Below, piece by piece: positions 1-7,141 of a DNA stretch of 10,601 nucleotides (position 1 is its first letter; each line of letters begins with the position of its first letter). This DNA is from Candidatus Cryptobacteroides faecihippi. Lineage in GTDB: Bacteria; Bacteroidota; Bacteroidia; Bacteroidales; UBA932. The stretch spans positions 1 to 10,601 of the forward strand of contig JAGHSC010000283.1 of assembly GCA_018066065.1 (NCBI GenBank), read 5' to 3'. A program made the translations under genes and the position numbers. The notes beneath the pieces are model-generated. The model was not told the DNA's origin and did not search any database. It saw only the letters and a program-made list of their open reading frames with translations.

Positions 1-903
1 ATCCTTGACATCGTTGGGCTCGAGACAGAGCACCCTGAACTCGCTGAGGTTCCATGGCTGCTGTTCGGGCATTCCAGTGGGGGACATTGGGTTCTCGGAA
101 TGCTTCGTGACTACCCGGAGAAGATCCTGGCTGCAGTATGTTATTCGGCCGCCTGGGATCCTCAGTGGGATTACACTGAAGCTGCTGAGAATGTACCTCT
201 CCTGCTTCGTCATGCTGGAAAGGATGACGCTCCTTCCTGTCTGTGTGAGGCCACTGCGATTCACACTTTCGGAAAGCTCCGGAAAAAGAATGCTCCGGTT
301 GCCATTGCCTACAATGAAGGACAGAATCATAATTACAGCAATGTCCGTCACATCGCAATCCCATTCTTCGAGTCTGCGATAAAGAGAAGACTGACTTCCC
401 GTTCCGGTCTTCGCGATGTCGACAAGTCTGGATGCTATCTTGCAGACACACTGACCCTCAGCATCGTGAAGGAAAGCGAGTATGAAGGAGACAAGTCTTC
501 CATGTGCCGTTTCCTTGACAAGGAAATCGCAGAGAAGTGGCAGGAGTTTGTCCGTACGGGAGATGTCGCAGATGTCACTCCGCCGGATGCGCCATACGCC
601 CTGTCCGCAGTTCGTCTTTCCACAGGAGGCGTGAAGCTGACATGGCATGCGGAAGCTGACGTTGAATCCGGTATAGAATGCTTTAATATCTATCTTGATG
701 GAAAGCTTGTCCGTCGTGTGCCAGAGGAAGGAACATACCAGGCATTTGACCGCAATGGTGACAATGCCATTCCTGCGAAGCCTGTCGGGATGACCTTGAT
801 CATGACGAATGAGCCGGAATCAAAGTTTGTCCTTTCTGTAGAGACCGTTAATCAGTACGGCCTTTCATCAAAGACGGCTTCAGTTACAGTGAAGAGCAAA
901 TGA
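1..903 (+). CDS. Alpha/beta-hydrolase (esterase-like) with C-terminal FN3-like domain, 5' truncated
   Basis: The reading frame is open from base 1 to the stop at 901-903, so the N-terminus lies outside the window; the visible part is 300 residues. A nucleophile elbow GHSSGG sits at visible residues 23-28, with Ser25 as the presumed nucleophile. Candidate acid residues are Asp75/Asp76 in HAGKDD, and His110 in EGQNHNYSN is the likely catalytic His, giving the Ser-Asp-His order of serine esterases. Residues about 195-300 look like a fibronectin type III domain (LTWHA near its start, a tyrosine-corner-like VNQYGLSS near its end), often found beside glycan-active enzymes in Bacteroidota. The stop overlaps the next start (ATGA), so the two are very likely co-translated. 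Family, order of catalytic residues and accessory domain suggest an ester-removing enzyme on a glycan; the true substrate cannot be told. An ATG at 100 is internal, because it falls after the nucleophile. Confidence 0.8.
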   Translation: MLDIVGLETEHPELAEVPWLLFGHSSGGHWVLGMLRDYPEKILAAVCYSAAWDPQWDYTEAAENVPLLLRHAGKDDAPSCLCEATAIHTFGKLRKKNAPVAIAYNEGQNHNYSNVRHIAIPFFESAIKRRLTSRSGLRDVDKSGCYLADTLTLSIVKESEYEGDKSSMCRFLDKEIAEKWQEFVRTGDVADVTPPDAPYALSAVRLSTGGVKLTWHAEADVESGIECFNIYLDGKLVRRVPEEGTYQAFDRNGDNAIPAKPVGMTLIMTNEPESKFVLSVETVNQYGLSSKTASVTVKSK

Positions 904-2384
904 AATCTATGAATATGAACAGAATCATGACTTTAATCTCTGCATTCGTGTGCTTCTCGATGCTTGTGTCCGGAGCAGGATCATGCACGGGCAGTGAAGA
1001 CTCCCCAGGCGGTTACAAGCTTGAGGAAATCAAGCTGAGCAAGTCAGATGTGACTATGCAGGTCGGAGACAAGGTTACCGTCAAGGCATATGCTGTCCCG
1101 ACTCCTGCTGTGGCACCTTCTTTCCAATGGATGTCCGACAACGGTGGCGTTGCCACCGTCAAGGATGGAGTCATCGAAGCTGTCGCACCTGGCAAAGCTG
1201 TCATCACGGCAAGCTGTCAGGGTGTCGTCTCTACAGTGAATGTCACCGTCCAGGAGATGTCCAAGGTGGATGGATATTCCATCTATGACGTGAAACCTAA
1301 TAGCCAGGAAAAGGCGCCGGACCTTTTGCTTAATGGGGCCGGAACCTTCACCGATGATGGAGTCTTGGTCTCCTCTAAGGGCAAGCTGGTAAAACTTGAC
1401 AGATTTTATGCACTTGGTGAGAGGACCGTCCGTTATGAGGTAAGGCCTTCAGCAGACGCAGTCATGAACTTCAGGAGTAGCGAAGGCGACTTCAATGCTA
1501 TCGTCGATGTCCCTTCACGGCAGATTCGGATTATGTCTTCTCCTACTCCTACTGTAAAGGATGTACCATTCCTTGAAGGAGAAAAGGATTATGCCGTGGA
1601 GGTGTCCCACATCTATCAGAGGTCTATCCTCTCTGTGAAGGATCTATCTACCGGCAAGTCTGTCGATGTCTCTGCCGTTCATGATGGTGAAGGAGGATGT
1701 GGGAAAGGCGCATTGCAGAAAGGCTTTTCAGTTGGAATGCATTTTGATCATTACTGCTTTGTGCTGGAAAGCGGAAGCTCATTTCTTGTCAGGCGCATGA
1801 CAGTCTCCTCATTGAAGGACGACATTCTCCTGATGCTTTATGGTGACTCAATCACTCAACCTGAGGGTTATTTCCCTGCCAAGGATTTTGAAAGGGCGTG
1901 GACTCAGCAGGTTATCAGCGCGCTGGGCGGCAATGCCATGTCCAGCGGCCGAGGCGGAGGAACCATCGATACGGTCCTTGAATACATCAAGAACGAGCTG
2001 CCGTTCATCAAGACGAAATATGTCATGGTGACCATCGGAACCAATGGCGGTAATACTGAATCCAAACTTACGGAACTCGTCAATTACATCCGTTCATGTG
2101 GTGCAGTCCCTATCCTCAACAACATTCCAAGCAATGAGAGTGGAACCCAGATAAAGGAGAACCAGCTCATCGATTCGGTTCGAAAAAAGTTTGGCATCAA
2201 GGGATGCATGCTTGACTGGGCGACCTCGGTCATGGGTGATGGAAAGGAAGTCAACAAGGACATGATGTATTGGGAAGACTATACTGGAAGCTATGGATGG
2301 CAGGTATATCATCATCCTAACGAGAAGGGTGGGGATGCCATGATGGCAAGAATCCGCCTGGACCTTCCGGAATTGTTTCAATAA
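900..2384 (+). CDS. Lipoprotein with BIG2 domain and C-terminal SGNH/GDSL hydrolase domain
   Basis: This 494-residue protein begins with a signal peptide ending in a lipobox-like AGSC, with Cys29 as lipidation site, followed by TGSED; acidic residues just after the Cys fit surface export in Bacteroidota. Residues about 41-118 resemble a bacterial Ig-like group 2 domain (KSDVTMQVGD, then VAPGKAVITA). Residues about 125-310 form a beta-rich segment, possibly a jelly-roll. Residues about 311-494 are an SGNH hydrolase: block I GDSIT with nucleophile Ser317, a glycine-rich SSGRGGGT as block II, GTNGGN with Asn382 as block III, and HHPNEKG with His472 as block V. The usual block V Asp three residues before the His is Val469. 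Such enzymes typically remove acetyl or other acyl groups from carbohydrates. The start overlaps the stop of the upstream esterase by four bases, so these two esterases are made together. ATGs at 909 and 915 are alternative starts. Confidence 0.85.
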   Translation: MKSMNMNRIMTLISAFVCFSMLVSGAGSCTGSEDSPGGYKLEEIKLSKSDVTMQVGDKVTVKAYAVPTPAVAPSFQWMSDNGGVATVKDGVIEAVAPGKAVITASCQGVVSTVNVTVQEMSKVDGYSIYDVKPNSQEKAPDLLLNGAGTFTDDGVLVSSKGKLVKLDRFYALGERTVRYEVRPSADAVMNFRSSEGDFNAIVDVPSRQIRIMSSPTPTVKDVPFLEGEKDYAVEVSHIYQRSILSVKDLSTGKSVDVSAVHDGEGGCGKGALQKGFSVGMHFDHYCFVLESGSSFLVRRMTVSSLKDDILLMLYGDSITQPEGYFPAKDFERAWTQQVISALGGNAMSSGRGGGTIDTVLEYIKNELPFIKTKYVMVTIGTNGGNTESKLTELVNYIRSCGAVPILNNIPSNESGTQIKENQLIDSVRKKFGIKGCMLDWATSVMGDGKEVNKDMMYWEDYTGSYGWQVYHHPNEKGGDAMMARIRLDLPELFQ

Positions 2385-2412
2385 TCTTTTACACTGAAAA
2401 TCTTTTATCGAT

Positions 2413-3444
2413 ATGCTTTTAATCGGATTGATGATCATCGCCATCGGCGCCTTCTGCCTGTCAAGCAGCTATGTTCCGATCAGCAAGGTCAAGGAATGGA
2501 GCTGGGAATCATTCTGGCTTGTCCAAGGCGTGTTCGCATGGCTCGTGTTCCCCATCCTGGGAGCGATGCTTTCTGTCCCTTCAGGACACAGCTTCTTTGA
2601 ATTGTTCGCTCCCGAGAATTCGTTCAACATCTGCATGACTGTTCTCTTCGGTGTTCTCTGGGGAGTAGGTGGACTTACCTTCGGACTCTCGATGAGGTAT
2701 CTTGGAGTCGCGCTTGGGCAGTCTATATCTCTTGGTACATGTGCGGCTTTGGGAACCATCCTGGGACCGGTCATGCTGGCAATCTTCTATCCTGAAGCAG
2801 GACATCTTGCAAAGCTGACAGGATCAGTTGTAACCGGTGTTGCCGTGACCCTGGCCGGCATTGCTGTAATCGGTCTTGCCGGAATGCGCAAGAGCAGGGA
2901 AGTCGGGGACAAGGATGGCGAGAGCTCTGTCAAGGAATTCAATTTCCCCAAGGGCATAGCAGTCGCGCTCCTTTCCGGTTTCATGAGCGCATGCTTCAAC
3001 ATAGGATTGAGTTTTGGAGAAACTCTTACATGGCCTGAGACAAGTGAAATATTCAAGACTCTCCCGGCGACACTCTTCGTCACCATCGGAGGCTTTGTCA
3101 CAAATGTTTCATACTGCGTTTATCAGAACTTCCGGAACAAGTCCTTCTCGGGCTATTCCAAGGGCAGTGTCTGGGGCAATGACCTTGTGTTCTGTGCACT
3201 CGCAGGCCTCCTTTGGTATAGCCAGTTCTTTGGACTGAGTCTTGGAAAGGGGTTCCTCGTCGGACACGACACATTGATCATTTTCAGCTTCTGTATCCTC
3301 ATGGCTCTTGACATAGTGTTCAGCAATGTCTGGGGTATCATTCTCAAGGAATGGAAGGGTTGCTCGCAAAAGACAATCACCATCCTTCTTGCAGGTATCG
3401 CCATCCTGGTGATCTCCTGCTTCATCCCTCAGCTTCTTGGCTGA
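2413..3444 (+). CDS. rhaT: RhaT-family sugar (L-rhamnose):H+ symporter
   Basis: At 343 residues this matches the length of E. coli RhaT (344) and is hydrophobic throughout, with about ten predicted membrane segments. Family landmarks are KVKEWSWE at residues 25-32 after the first helix (E. coli has KVKKWSWE), GLSMRYLG in the third helix region, a cytoplasmic-type charged loop followed by EFNFPKG, GLLWYSQFF in the second half, and LKEWKG before the last helix. It lies 28 bases after the SGNH esterase stop and 37 bases before the isomerase start, all on one strand, so it probably imports the sugar freed by the esterase-containing pathway across the inner membrane. No Shine-Dalgarno sequence is visible, which is ordinary for Bacteroidota. 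Membership of the family is clear. Rhamnose itself as substrate is inferred from the family, and no rhamnose catabolic gene (isomerase, kinase, aldolase) is present in the window to confirm it. Confidence 0.85.
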   Translation: MLLIGLMIIAIGAFCLSSSYVPISKVKEWSWESFWLVQGVFAWLVFPILGAMLSVPSGHSFFELFAPENSFNICMTVLFGVLWGVGGLTFGLSMRYLGVALGQSISLGTCAALGTILGPVMLAIFYPEAGHLAKLTGSVVTGVAVTLAGIAVIGLAGMRKSREVGDKDGESSVKEFNFPKGIAVALLSGFMSACFNIGLSFGETLTWPETSEIFKTLPATLFVTIGGFVTNVSYCVYQNFRNKSFSGYSKGSVWGNDLVFCALAGLLWYSQFFGLSLGKGFLVGHDTLIIFSFCILMALDIVFSNVWGIILKEWKGCSQKTITILLAGIAILVISCFIPQLLG

Positions 3445-3481
3445 AGTTAGATTATTACCAATTATTCAAATACTTAAGAAA

Positions 3482-4087
3482 ATGAAGACTGTAGCAGACA
3501 GACAACTTCTCATGGCAGCGGACTTCGCTGGCTATCCACTTAAAGAGGAAATCAAGGCCTATCTCGAAAAGAAGGGCTGGACAATCACCGACATCGGTGT
3601 AAAGGCTGATTCCGATCCGAATGACACTGAACTTATGTTCCACAGAATCGGACTCAGAGTTGGATCGATGATTACTGAAAAGGAGTTCGAAAGGGCAATG
3701 ATTTTCTGTGGTACAGGTATGGGTATACACATCGCCGCAAGCAAGTGCCCTGGTGTACATGCCGGTGTTGTTGAATCAGTCCCTGCAGCGTTCCGCGCCA
3801 TCACTGGAAATGGAGTCAATGTCCTCGCAATGGGCGCATTCTATGTCACTCCTGAACTTGGAAAGCAGTGTGCAGATGCTTACCTGTACAATGACTTTGC
3901 AAGCGGCTGGGAGTGGTGGCCAGACTTTGACAAGTTCCACCAGATTGCCATCGACGAGCTCAATGCATTCAACTACGAAGAGTACAAGGCAAACGGCTTC
4001 AAGGTAAAGCATCTTGGAGATTGCCATTGCGAGCTCTATGACAGGCCGGATGCATTCTCTCCTGTCCCTCTCATGAAGAAGAGATAA
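3482..4087 (+). CDS. RpiB/LacA/LacB-family sugar-phosphate isomerase, long form
   Basis: This cytoplasmic protein of 201 residues carries the family core: MAADFAGYPLKEEI near the N-terminus, FCGTGMGIHIAASK at residues 75-88 with the catalytic-type Cys76, and GVNVLAMGA at 111-119. E. coli RpiB is about 150 residues; here a tail of about 60 residues (WEWWPDFDKF, then a Cys/His-containing DCHCELYD) extends it. By eye alignment, the His of the N-terminal Asp-His pair is Phe15, and the His used for ring opening (before NDTNV in E. coli) is Gly109. That suggests a substrate other than ribose 5-phosphate, perhaps an already open-chain sugar phosphate. I chose ATG 3482; a TTG at 3437 in frame would overlap the symporter and add 15 unconserved residues. 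It is the last gene before the terminator at 4111-4150. Isomerase assignment is firm, substrate unknown. Confidence 0.85.
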   Translation: MKTVADRQLLMAADFAGYPLKEEIKAYLEKKGWTITDIGVKADSDPNDTELMFHRIGLRVGSMITEKEFERAMIFCGTGMGIHIAASKCPGVHAGVVESVPAAFRAITGNGVNVLAMGAFYVTPELGKQCADAYLYNDFASGWEWWPDFDKFHQIAIDELNAFNYEEYKANGFKVKHLGDCHCELYDRPDAFSPVPLMKKR

Positions 4088-4110
4088 TACTGGATTTTTA
4101 TAATTGTGTG

Positions 4111-4150
4111 GCCTGCATACCTGCGAAAGAGGGTGCAGGCTTTTCTTTTG
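4111..4150 (+). terminator. Intrinsic terminator of the esterase-symporter-isomerase operon
   Basis: GCCTGCA at 4111-4117 pairs perfectly with TGCAGGC at 4134-4140. An inner T-G and two C-G pairs with a bulged A can extend the stem. A T-rich run (TTTTCTTTTG) follows at 4141-4150. It lies 23 bases after the isomerase stop, so it closes the + strand operon and separates it from the lipoprotein gene downstream. Confidence 0.85.
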
Positions 4151-4183
4151 TTTTCCTGTTGTGGATTCTAATGATTATATTTG
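4151..4183 (+). promoter_or_regulatory. Predicted Bacteroidota sigma-70 promoter for the lipoprotein gene
   Basis: TATATTTG at 4176-4183 is an exact match to the -7 consensus TAnnTTTG. The -33 region is weak: TTTT/TTTC at 4151-4155, 20-21 bases upstream, instead of TTTG. The run of Ts is shared with the preceding terminator. The ATG at 4191 follows the -7 box by only 7 bases, so the transcript would have little or no leader if that ATG is used. Confidence 0.6.
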
Positions 4184-4190
4184 TTCTGTT

Positions 4191-5186
4191 ATGAATCAGA
4201 TTATGAGATTTTTATTTGTGGGCGGCATGCTGGTTGTCATGGCCGTCTCAGGATGTTCCGGTCAGGCAAGGAACGAAGGTGATGATGACAATGGCGGCCA
4301 GATTGTCAAGAAGTCCTACGAACAGATCGATGACCCTACTCTTGAACGTGGCATGGAACTGCTTGCTCCGGTTGCGGTCAATGCGGTCGGAGTGCCTGTC
4401 GATACACTGCGCTTCGTCGATGGCAGTGCTGCCCCGCTTTGGCACCTGTGCTGCTGGAATTTTGAGAACGGACTGTCCAAAGGCATCAGGAAGGATGCCA
4501 AGTACGGAGTGACATTCGATGATGGTACCTATTCCATCTCAAGGGATGACAAGAATGTCATCACAATGGTCGTCTACGGCAGCAAGGCTTACAAGGAGCA
4601 TCGTACCGAGGGCAGCCAGCCATGGATCAACTTCCTGATTGAGACCAGTTTCCACAACGTGGATCTCAAGAACTGCAAGAGTCTCGTCTTCAGTTACGAT
4701 CTCGCTATCCTGAAATGCGAGAACCTGATGGGAGATTCCTACAACACGAACATCCATGCAGCCCAGTGTCTTGCCTACCTCTACATGAGAAATACAAATC
4801 CTGCTTCCGAAGACTACATGAAGAGCCTCTGGCTCGGTGTGGGTTCGTTCGACAACCGCGATGCAGGTGGTGTCAGCCTCAATCCAGGCACCATGTGGGA
4901 TGTCGGCACCAGCACCTACATGTACGGTCTGGCAGATGATAAGATCTTCAACACGAAGAAGCTTGACGACACCAAGTGGCACACCTGCAAGGTGCATGTG
5001 AGAAGTGCAGTAGAGGAGGCCATCAAGTCACTCAAGGCCAATGGCTACATGAAGACATCCGTTCCGGATGACTTTACTGTCATGGGTATGAACTATGGCT
5101 GGGAGCTTCCTGGTACGTTCGATGTGATCAGCCAGGTGCGCAATTTCTCCCTCGTTTCCGACACCGATCTCCAGGGAATGAAGTAG
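4191..5186 (+). CDS. Lipoprotein of unknown function, beta-rich
   Basis: I do not recognise the family. The 331-residue protein starts with a short signal peptide and a canonical lipobox VSGC (Cys22), followed by a polar, acidic stretch (QARNEGDDDNGG) that fits a flexible linker and surface display. The rest is rich in aromatic residues and predicted strands (HLCCWNFENG, then PWINFLIETSF, DLKNCKSLVFSYDLA, and WHTCKVHVRS), with one likely helix (SAVEEAIKSLKANGY). A concanavalin-like or galactose-binding-like jelly-roll is possible, which would make it a glycan-binding or secreted accessory protein; this is a guess from pattern only. It stands alone between a terminator and a convergent gene whose stop is 2 bp away. 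ATG 4191 was chosen because the frame upstream crosses the terminator and lacks signal-peptide character; ATG 4203 is an equally good start for the signal peptide. Confidence 0.8.
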   Translation: MNQIMRFLFVGGMLVVMAVSGCSGQARNEGDDDNGGQIVKKSYEQIDDPTLERGMELLAPVAVNAVGVPVDTLRFVDGSAAPLWHLCCWNFENGLSKGIRKDAKYGVTFDDGTYSISRDDKNVITMVVYGSKAYKEHRTEGSQPWINFLIETSFHNVDLKNCKSLVFSYDLAILKCENLMGDSYNTNIHAAQCLAYLYMRNTNPASEDYMKSLWLGVGSFDNRDAGGVSLNPGTMWDVGTSTYMYGLADDKIFNTKKLDDTKWHTCKVHVRSAVEEAIKSLKANGYMKTSVPDDFTVMGMNYGWELPGTFDVISQVRNFSLVSDTDLQGMK

Positions 5187-5188
5187 CC

Positions 5189-5932
5189 CTATTTCCTGAC
5201 CGGACGGTAGGCTACCATGAATTTCCCGCTTGTGTTCATCTTTTCAGCCGATGGCTGGAAGGACTGGATTCTCTTGTCGGTGCCGCAATCGTATCTGAGA
5301 TCGTCTCCGGATGACTGTCCGGCGTAGATGAAGACGTGCTGTGGGAAAGTGCCATCCTTTGAAGGACGCACTCCGACGATGTCTCCCGGCTGGAGGTCTT
5401 CCAGATTCTCTATCCTCTCGAATCCCTGGCTTTCGGCCCATCTGAAGATGTTGCTGACGACAAGCCCGTGCGATTCCGGCTGGCCCTCGGTGAAGCCGGC
5501 ACGGTAGAGGACCCATCCGCAGAGACGGTCGCAGCTGACAAGCTTGGCTTCATGCTCGATTGCCGGGTTGTTTGGGGCATCGCCGTAGGTGAAGTGGTTG
5601 ACTCTCACGTAGTCTGTGACCCACTTGGCCTCTCTGAGCAGGTCGCTCTGAAGCTCAGTGCATGGACTGTAGACAAGGTTGCCATCCTTGTCGCAGATCC
5701 TGTAGCCCAGCATGCCCTGCAGCGAGCATATTACCTTGGCCTTCTTCAGGTCCCTGCCTTCGTAGATGACATTCTGCAGCTCGCCGTAGCGCTCTGCGAG
5801 CCCGTCCTTGTCAAACTTCAGGCAGACATAGTACTGATCCTTCAGCTTCCTGCCCTTGGCGTCGACGCCGGCGGAAAGCACCAGTGCCAGCACCATTGAT
5901 GCCAGCAATGCGAATCTGCGGATATTCATCAT
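5189..5932 (-). CDS. Secreted NlpC/P60-like cysteine peptidase or amidase
   Basis: The 247-residue product has a signal peptide (NIRRFALLASMVLALVLSAG) with likely cleavage after VDA at residue 25, so it acts in the periplasm or outside. The C-terminal half looks like the NlpC/P60 papain-like fold: LVSCDRLCGWVLYRAG at about 131-146 places Cys134 where DCSGF has its nucleophile, LQPGDIVGV at about 180-188 is the typical strand after the helix, and QHVFIYAG puts His199 at the second catalytic position. Asp215 could be the polar third residue. The CSGF motif is altered to CDRLC, so the match is to the fold more than to the strict family. The N-terminal half (26-125) is unassigned. A cell-wall peptide or a small amide is the expected kind of substrate. 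It lies 32 bases after the kinase gene on the same strand, so an operon is likely. ATG 5929 is an alternative start. Confidence 0.7.
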   Translation of the reverse strand: MMNIRRFALLASMVLALVLSAGVDAKGRKLKDQYYVCLKFDKDGLAERYGELQNVIYEGRDLKKAKVICSLQGMLGYRICDKDGNLVYSPCTELQSDLLREAKWVTDYVRVNHFTYGDAPNNPAIEHEAKLVSCDRLCGWVLYRAGFTEGQPESHGLVVSNIFRWAESQGFERIENLEDLQPGDIVGVRPSKDGTFPQHVFIYAGQSSGDDLRYDCGTDKRIQSFQPSAEKMNTSGKFMVAYRPVRK

Positions 5933-5964
5933 TCTGAGATGGTCTTTTCAGGGAACTTTCGGAA

Positions 5965-7071
5965 TCAGAGGCTGTTGATCCATGCAGCCATCTCAGGCAC
6001 CTTGGAGAGAGCAGACTGGAAGAGCTTCATCTGGTTGCGCGTACGCACGAGATTGTGCTCCGGATACTGGATCTTGTAGTAGGTGTCTCCGTTGATGTAG
6101 TCGGCGAAGAACCTCACAGCCTGCATGAATGGGAAGAGGCATGCTGCGTAAGGCAGGCAGCTCTTCTCGAGCGGGGTGAGGAATGATTTCGTTCCGCGGA
6201 GGTAGCCTCTTGAGAATGCCTTGAAGATCTCCATGTCGAAGTCAACCTTCTCGATCTCAGGGGAGTCCTCGGCCACAGGGTTGGCTGCCGTCCTGAGGAA
6301 GTCGCCGAAATCAGAGAACACGTAGCTTGGCATGACGGTGTCGAGGTCGATGACGCAGAGGATCGATCCGTCCTTGTCGAACAGCATGTTGTTGACCTTG
6401 GTGTTGCAGTGGCAGATCCTCTTCGGGAGCTTGCCCTCGCGGTGCAGCTGCTCTGCGAGGCACATGTCCTCGGCATTGGCATCGATCTCTGCAAGGATGG
6501 ACTCGAGTTCCTCCTTGCCTTCGCCCTTGAGCCTCCCGGCTGCATCGTTCTTCACGGCCTCGACAAGCTGCCTGAGCCTGAGCTCCATGTTGTGGAAGTC
6601 AGGGATGGTCTCACCGAGCTTGTCAGGGATGTCTGCAAGCTTTGCCTCGAAGTCACCGAACGCCTCGCCTGCATACTCGGAGTACTCAGGATTGACGGCC
6701 TGGAAGGTGTCGGCATCGTTGATGAAGACTGAAATTCTCCAGTACTTCCCGTCTGCAAATGCGTAGGTCTTGCTGCTGGCGATGGCAGGGACGAAGTGCA
6801 CCACCTTGCGGTGGATGTCCTTCTCCCCGGCAGCCTCAAGTTTCCTGCGGATGTGCCTCGTGACGGATTCGATGTTGTTCTGGAGCAGCTCTACGTCCTG
6901 GAAGATGGCATTGTTGATTCTCTGGAGCACGTAGTCATGCGCCCCTGCGGATGTCTCCACAAAGTAGGTGTCGTTGATCAGTCCGCTTCCGAGAGGCCTG
7001 ATGTCGATGACTTCGCCTTCGGTGGCGAACAAAGCAACTATTTCCTTGAGATCTTTCATGTTCTGTGTCAT
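5965..7071 (-). CDS. APH/NahK-like phosphotransferase (sugar 1-kinase type)
   Basis: This 368-residue cytoplasmic protein belongs to the aminoglycoside phosphotransferase/choline kinase-like fold. Landmarks in order are LGSGLINDTYFV near 27-38 (nucleotide-binding loop), YVLQRIN near 47-53 (strand in the position of the ATP-lysine strand), HCNTKVNNMLF at 221-231 (Brenner-type catalytic loop) and CVIDLDTVMPS at 239-249 (metal-binding Asp242/Asp244), then SDFGDFLRT. The layout and the TK-NN plus DLDTVMP wording resemble Bacteroidota relatives of N-acetylhexosamine 1-kinase (NahK), so phosphorylation of a hexosamine or similar sugar is more likely than drug resistance. The catalytic-loop Asp expected in HxD is Asn223. 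It heads a - strand unit with the NlpC/P60-like gene; sugar kinase plus cell-wall peptidase would fit cell-wall recycling, but this is inference. A -7 box lies at 7088-7095; ATG 7059 is an alternative start. Confidence 0.8.
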   Translation of the reverse strand: MTQNMKDLKEIVALFATEGEVIDIRPLGSGLINDTYFVETSAGAHDYVLQRINNAIFQDVELLQNNIESVTRHIRRKLEAAGEKDIHRKVVHFVPAIASSKTYAFADGKYWRISVFINDADTFQAVNPEYSEYAGEAFGDFEAKLADIPDKLGETIPDFHNMELRLRQLVEAVKNDAAGRLKGEGKEELESILAEIDANAEDMCLAEQLHREGKLPKRICHCNTKVNNMLFDKDGSILCVIDLDTVMPSYVFSDFGDFLRTAANPVAEDSPEIEKVDFDMEIFKAFSRGYLRGTKSFLTPLEKSCLPYAACLFPFMQAVRFFADYINGDTYYKIQYPEHNLVRTRNQMKLFQSALSKVPEMAAWINSL

Positions 7072-7087
7072 TCTTGAGTATGTCTTA

Positions 7088-7095
7088 CAAATATA
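7088..7095 (-). promoter_or_regulatory. Predicted -7 box for the kinase operon
   Basis: Read on the - strand this is TATATTTG, an exact match to TAnnTTTG, 16 bases before the kinase ATG at 7071. No good TTTG is seen 19-21 bases upstream on the - strand, so the -33 element is weak or another factor assists. Confidence 0.55.
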
Positions 7096-7126
7096 ACGAT
7101 TTTCGTCAACAATCAGTGGTTCTGAT

Positions 7127-7134
7127 TATATTTG
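7127..7134 (+). promoter_or_regulatory. Predicted -7 box for the esterase/pseudo-HAD gene
   Basis: TATATTTG on the + strand is an exact match to TAnnTTTG, 19 bases before the ATG at 7154. The 12-mer TGATTATATTTG (7123-7134) is identical to that at 4172-4183. The -33 candidate (TTCG/TTTC around 7101-7105) is weak. With the - strand box at 7088-7095 it forms a divergent promoter region whose two upstream parts overlap. Confidence 0.55.
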
Positions 7135-7135
7135 C

Positions 7136-7141
7136 AGGAGG
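7136..7141 (+). promoter_or_regulatory. Shine-Dalgarno-like AGGAGG before ATG 7154
   Basis: AGGAGG lies 12 bases upstream of ATG 7154, rather far for an ideal ribosome binding site and close to where transcription would begin from the -7 box at 7127-7134. It may be only partly present in the mRNA. It is the clearest such motif before any gene here and supports the 7154 start. Confidence 0.45.

Noticed and set aside
3437..3481. TTG start extending the isomerase upstream by 15 residues
   Set aside because: It would overlap the symporter stop and adds residues unlike the family N-terminus; ATG 3482 fits.
4104..4190. Earlier ATG for the lipoprotein gene
   Set aside because: The extension runs through the terminator hairpin and promoter and destroys the signal peptide.
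4539..4997. 152-codon open frame on the - strand
   Set aside because: Antisense to the lipoprotein gene, with no recognisable domain; a shadow of the real frame.
5468..5899. 143-codon open frame on the + strand
   Set aside because: Antisense to the NlpC/P60-like gene; no signal peptide, promoter or domain.
5965..7071. Aminoglycoside-resistance gene
   Set aside because: Only the fold is shared; the motifs resemble NahK-like sugar kinases, and no mobile or resistance context is present.
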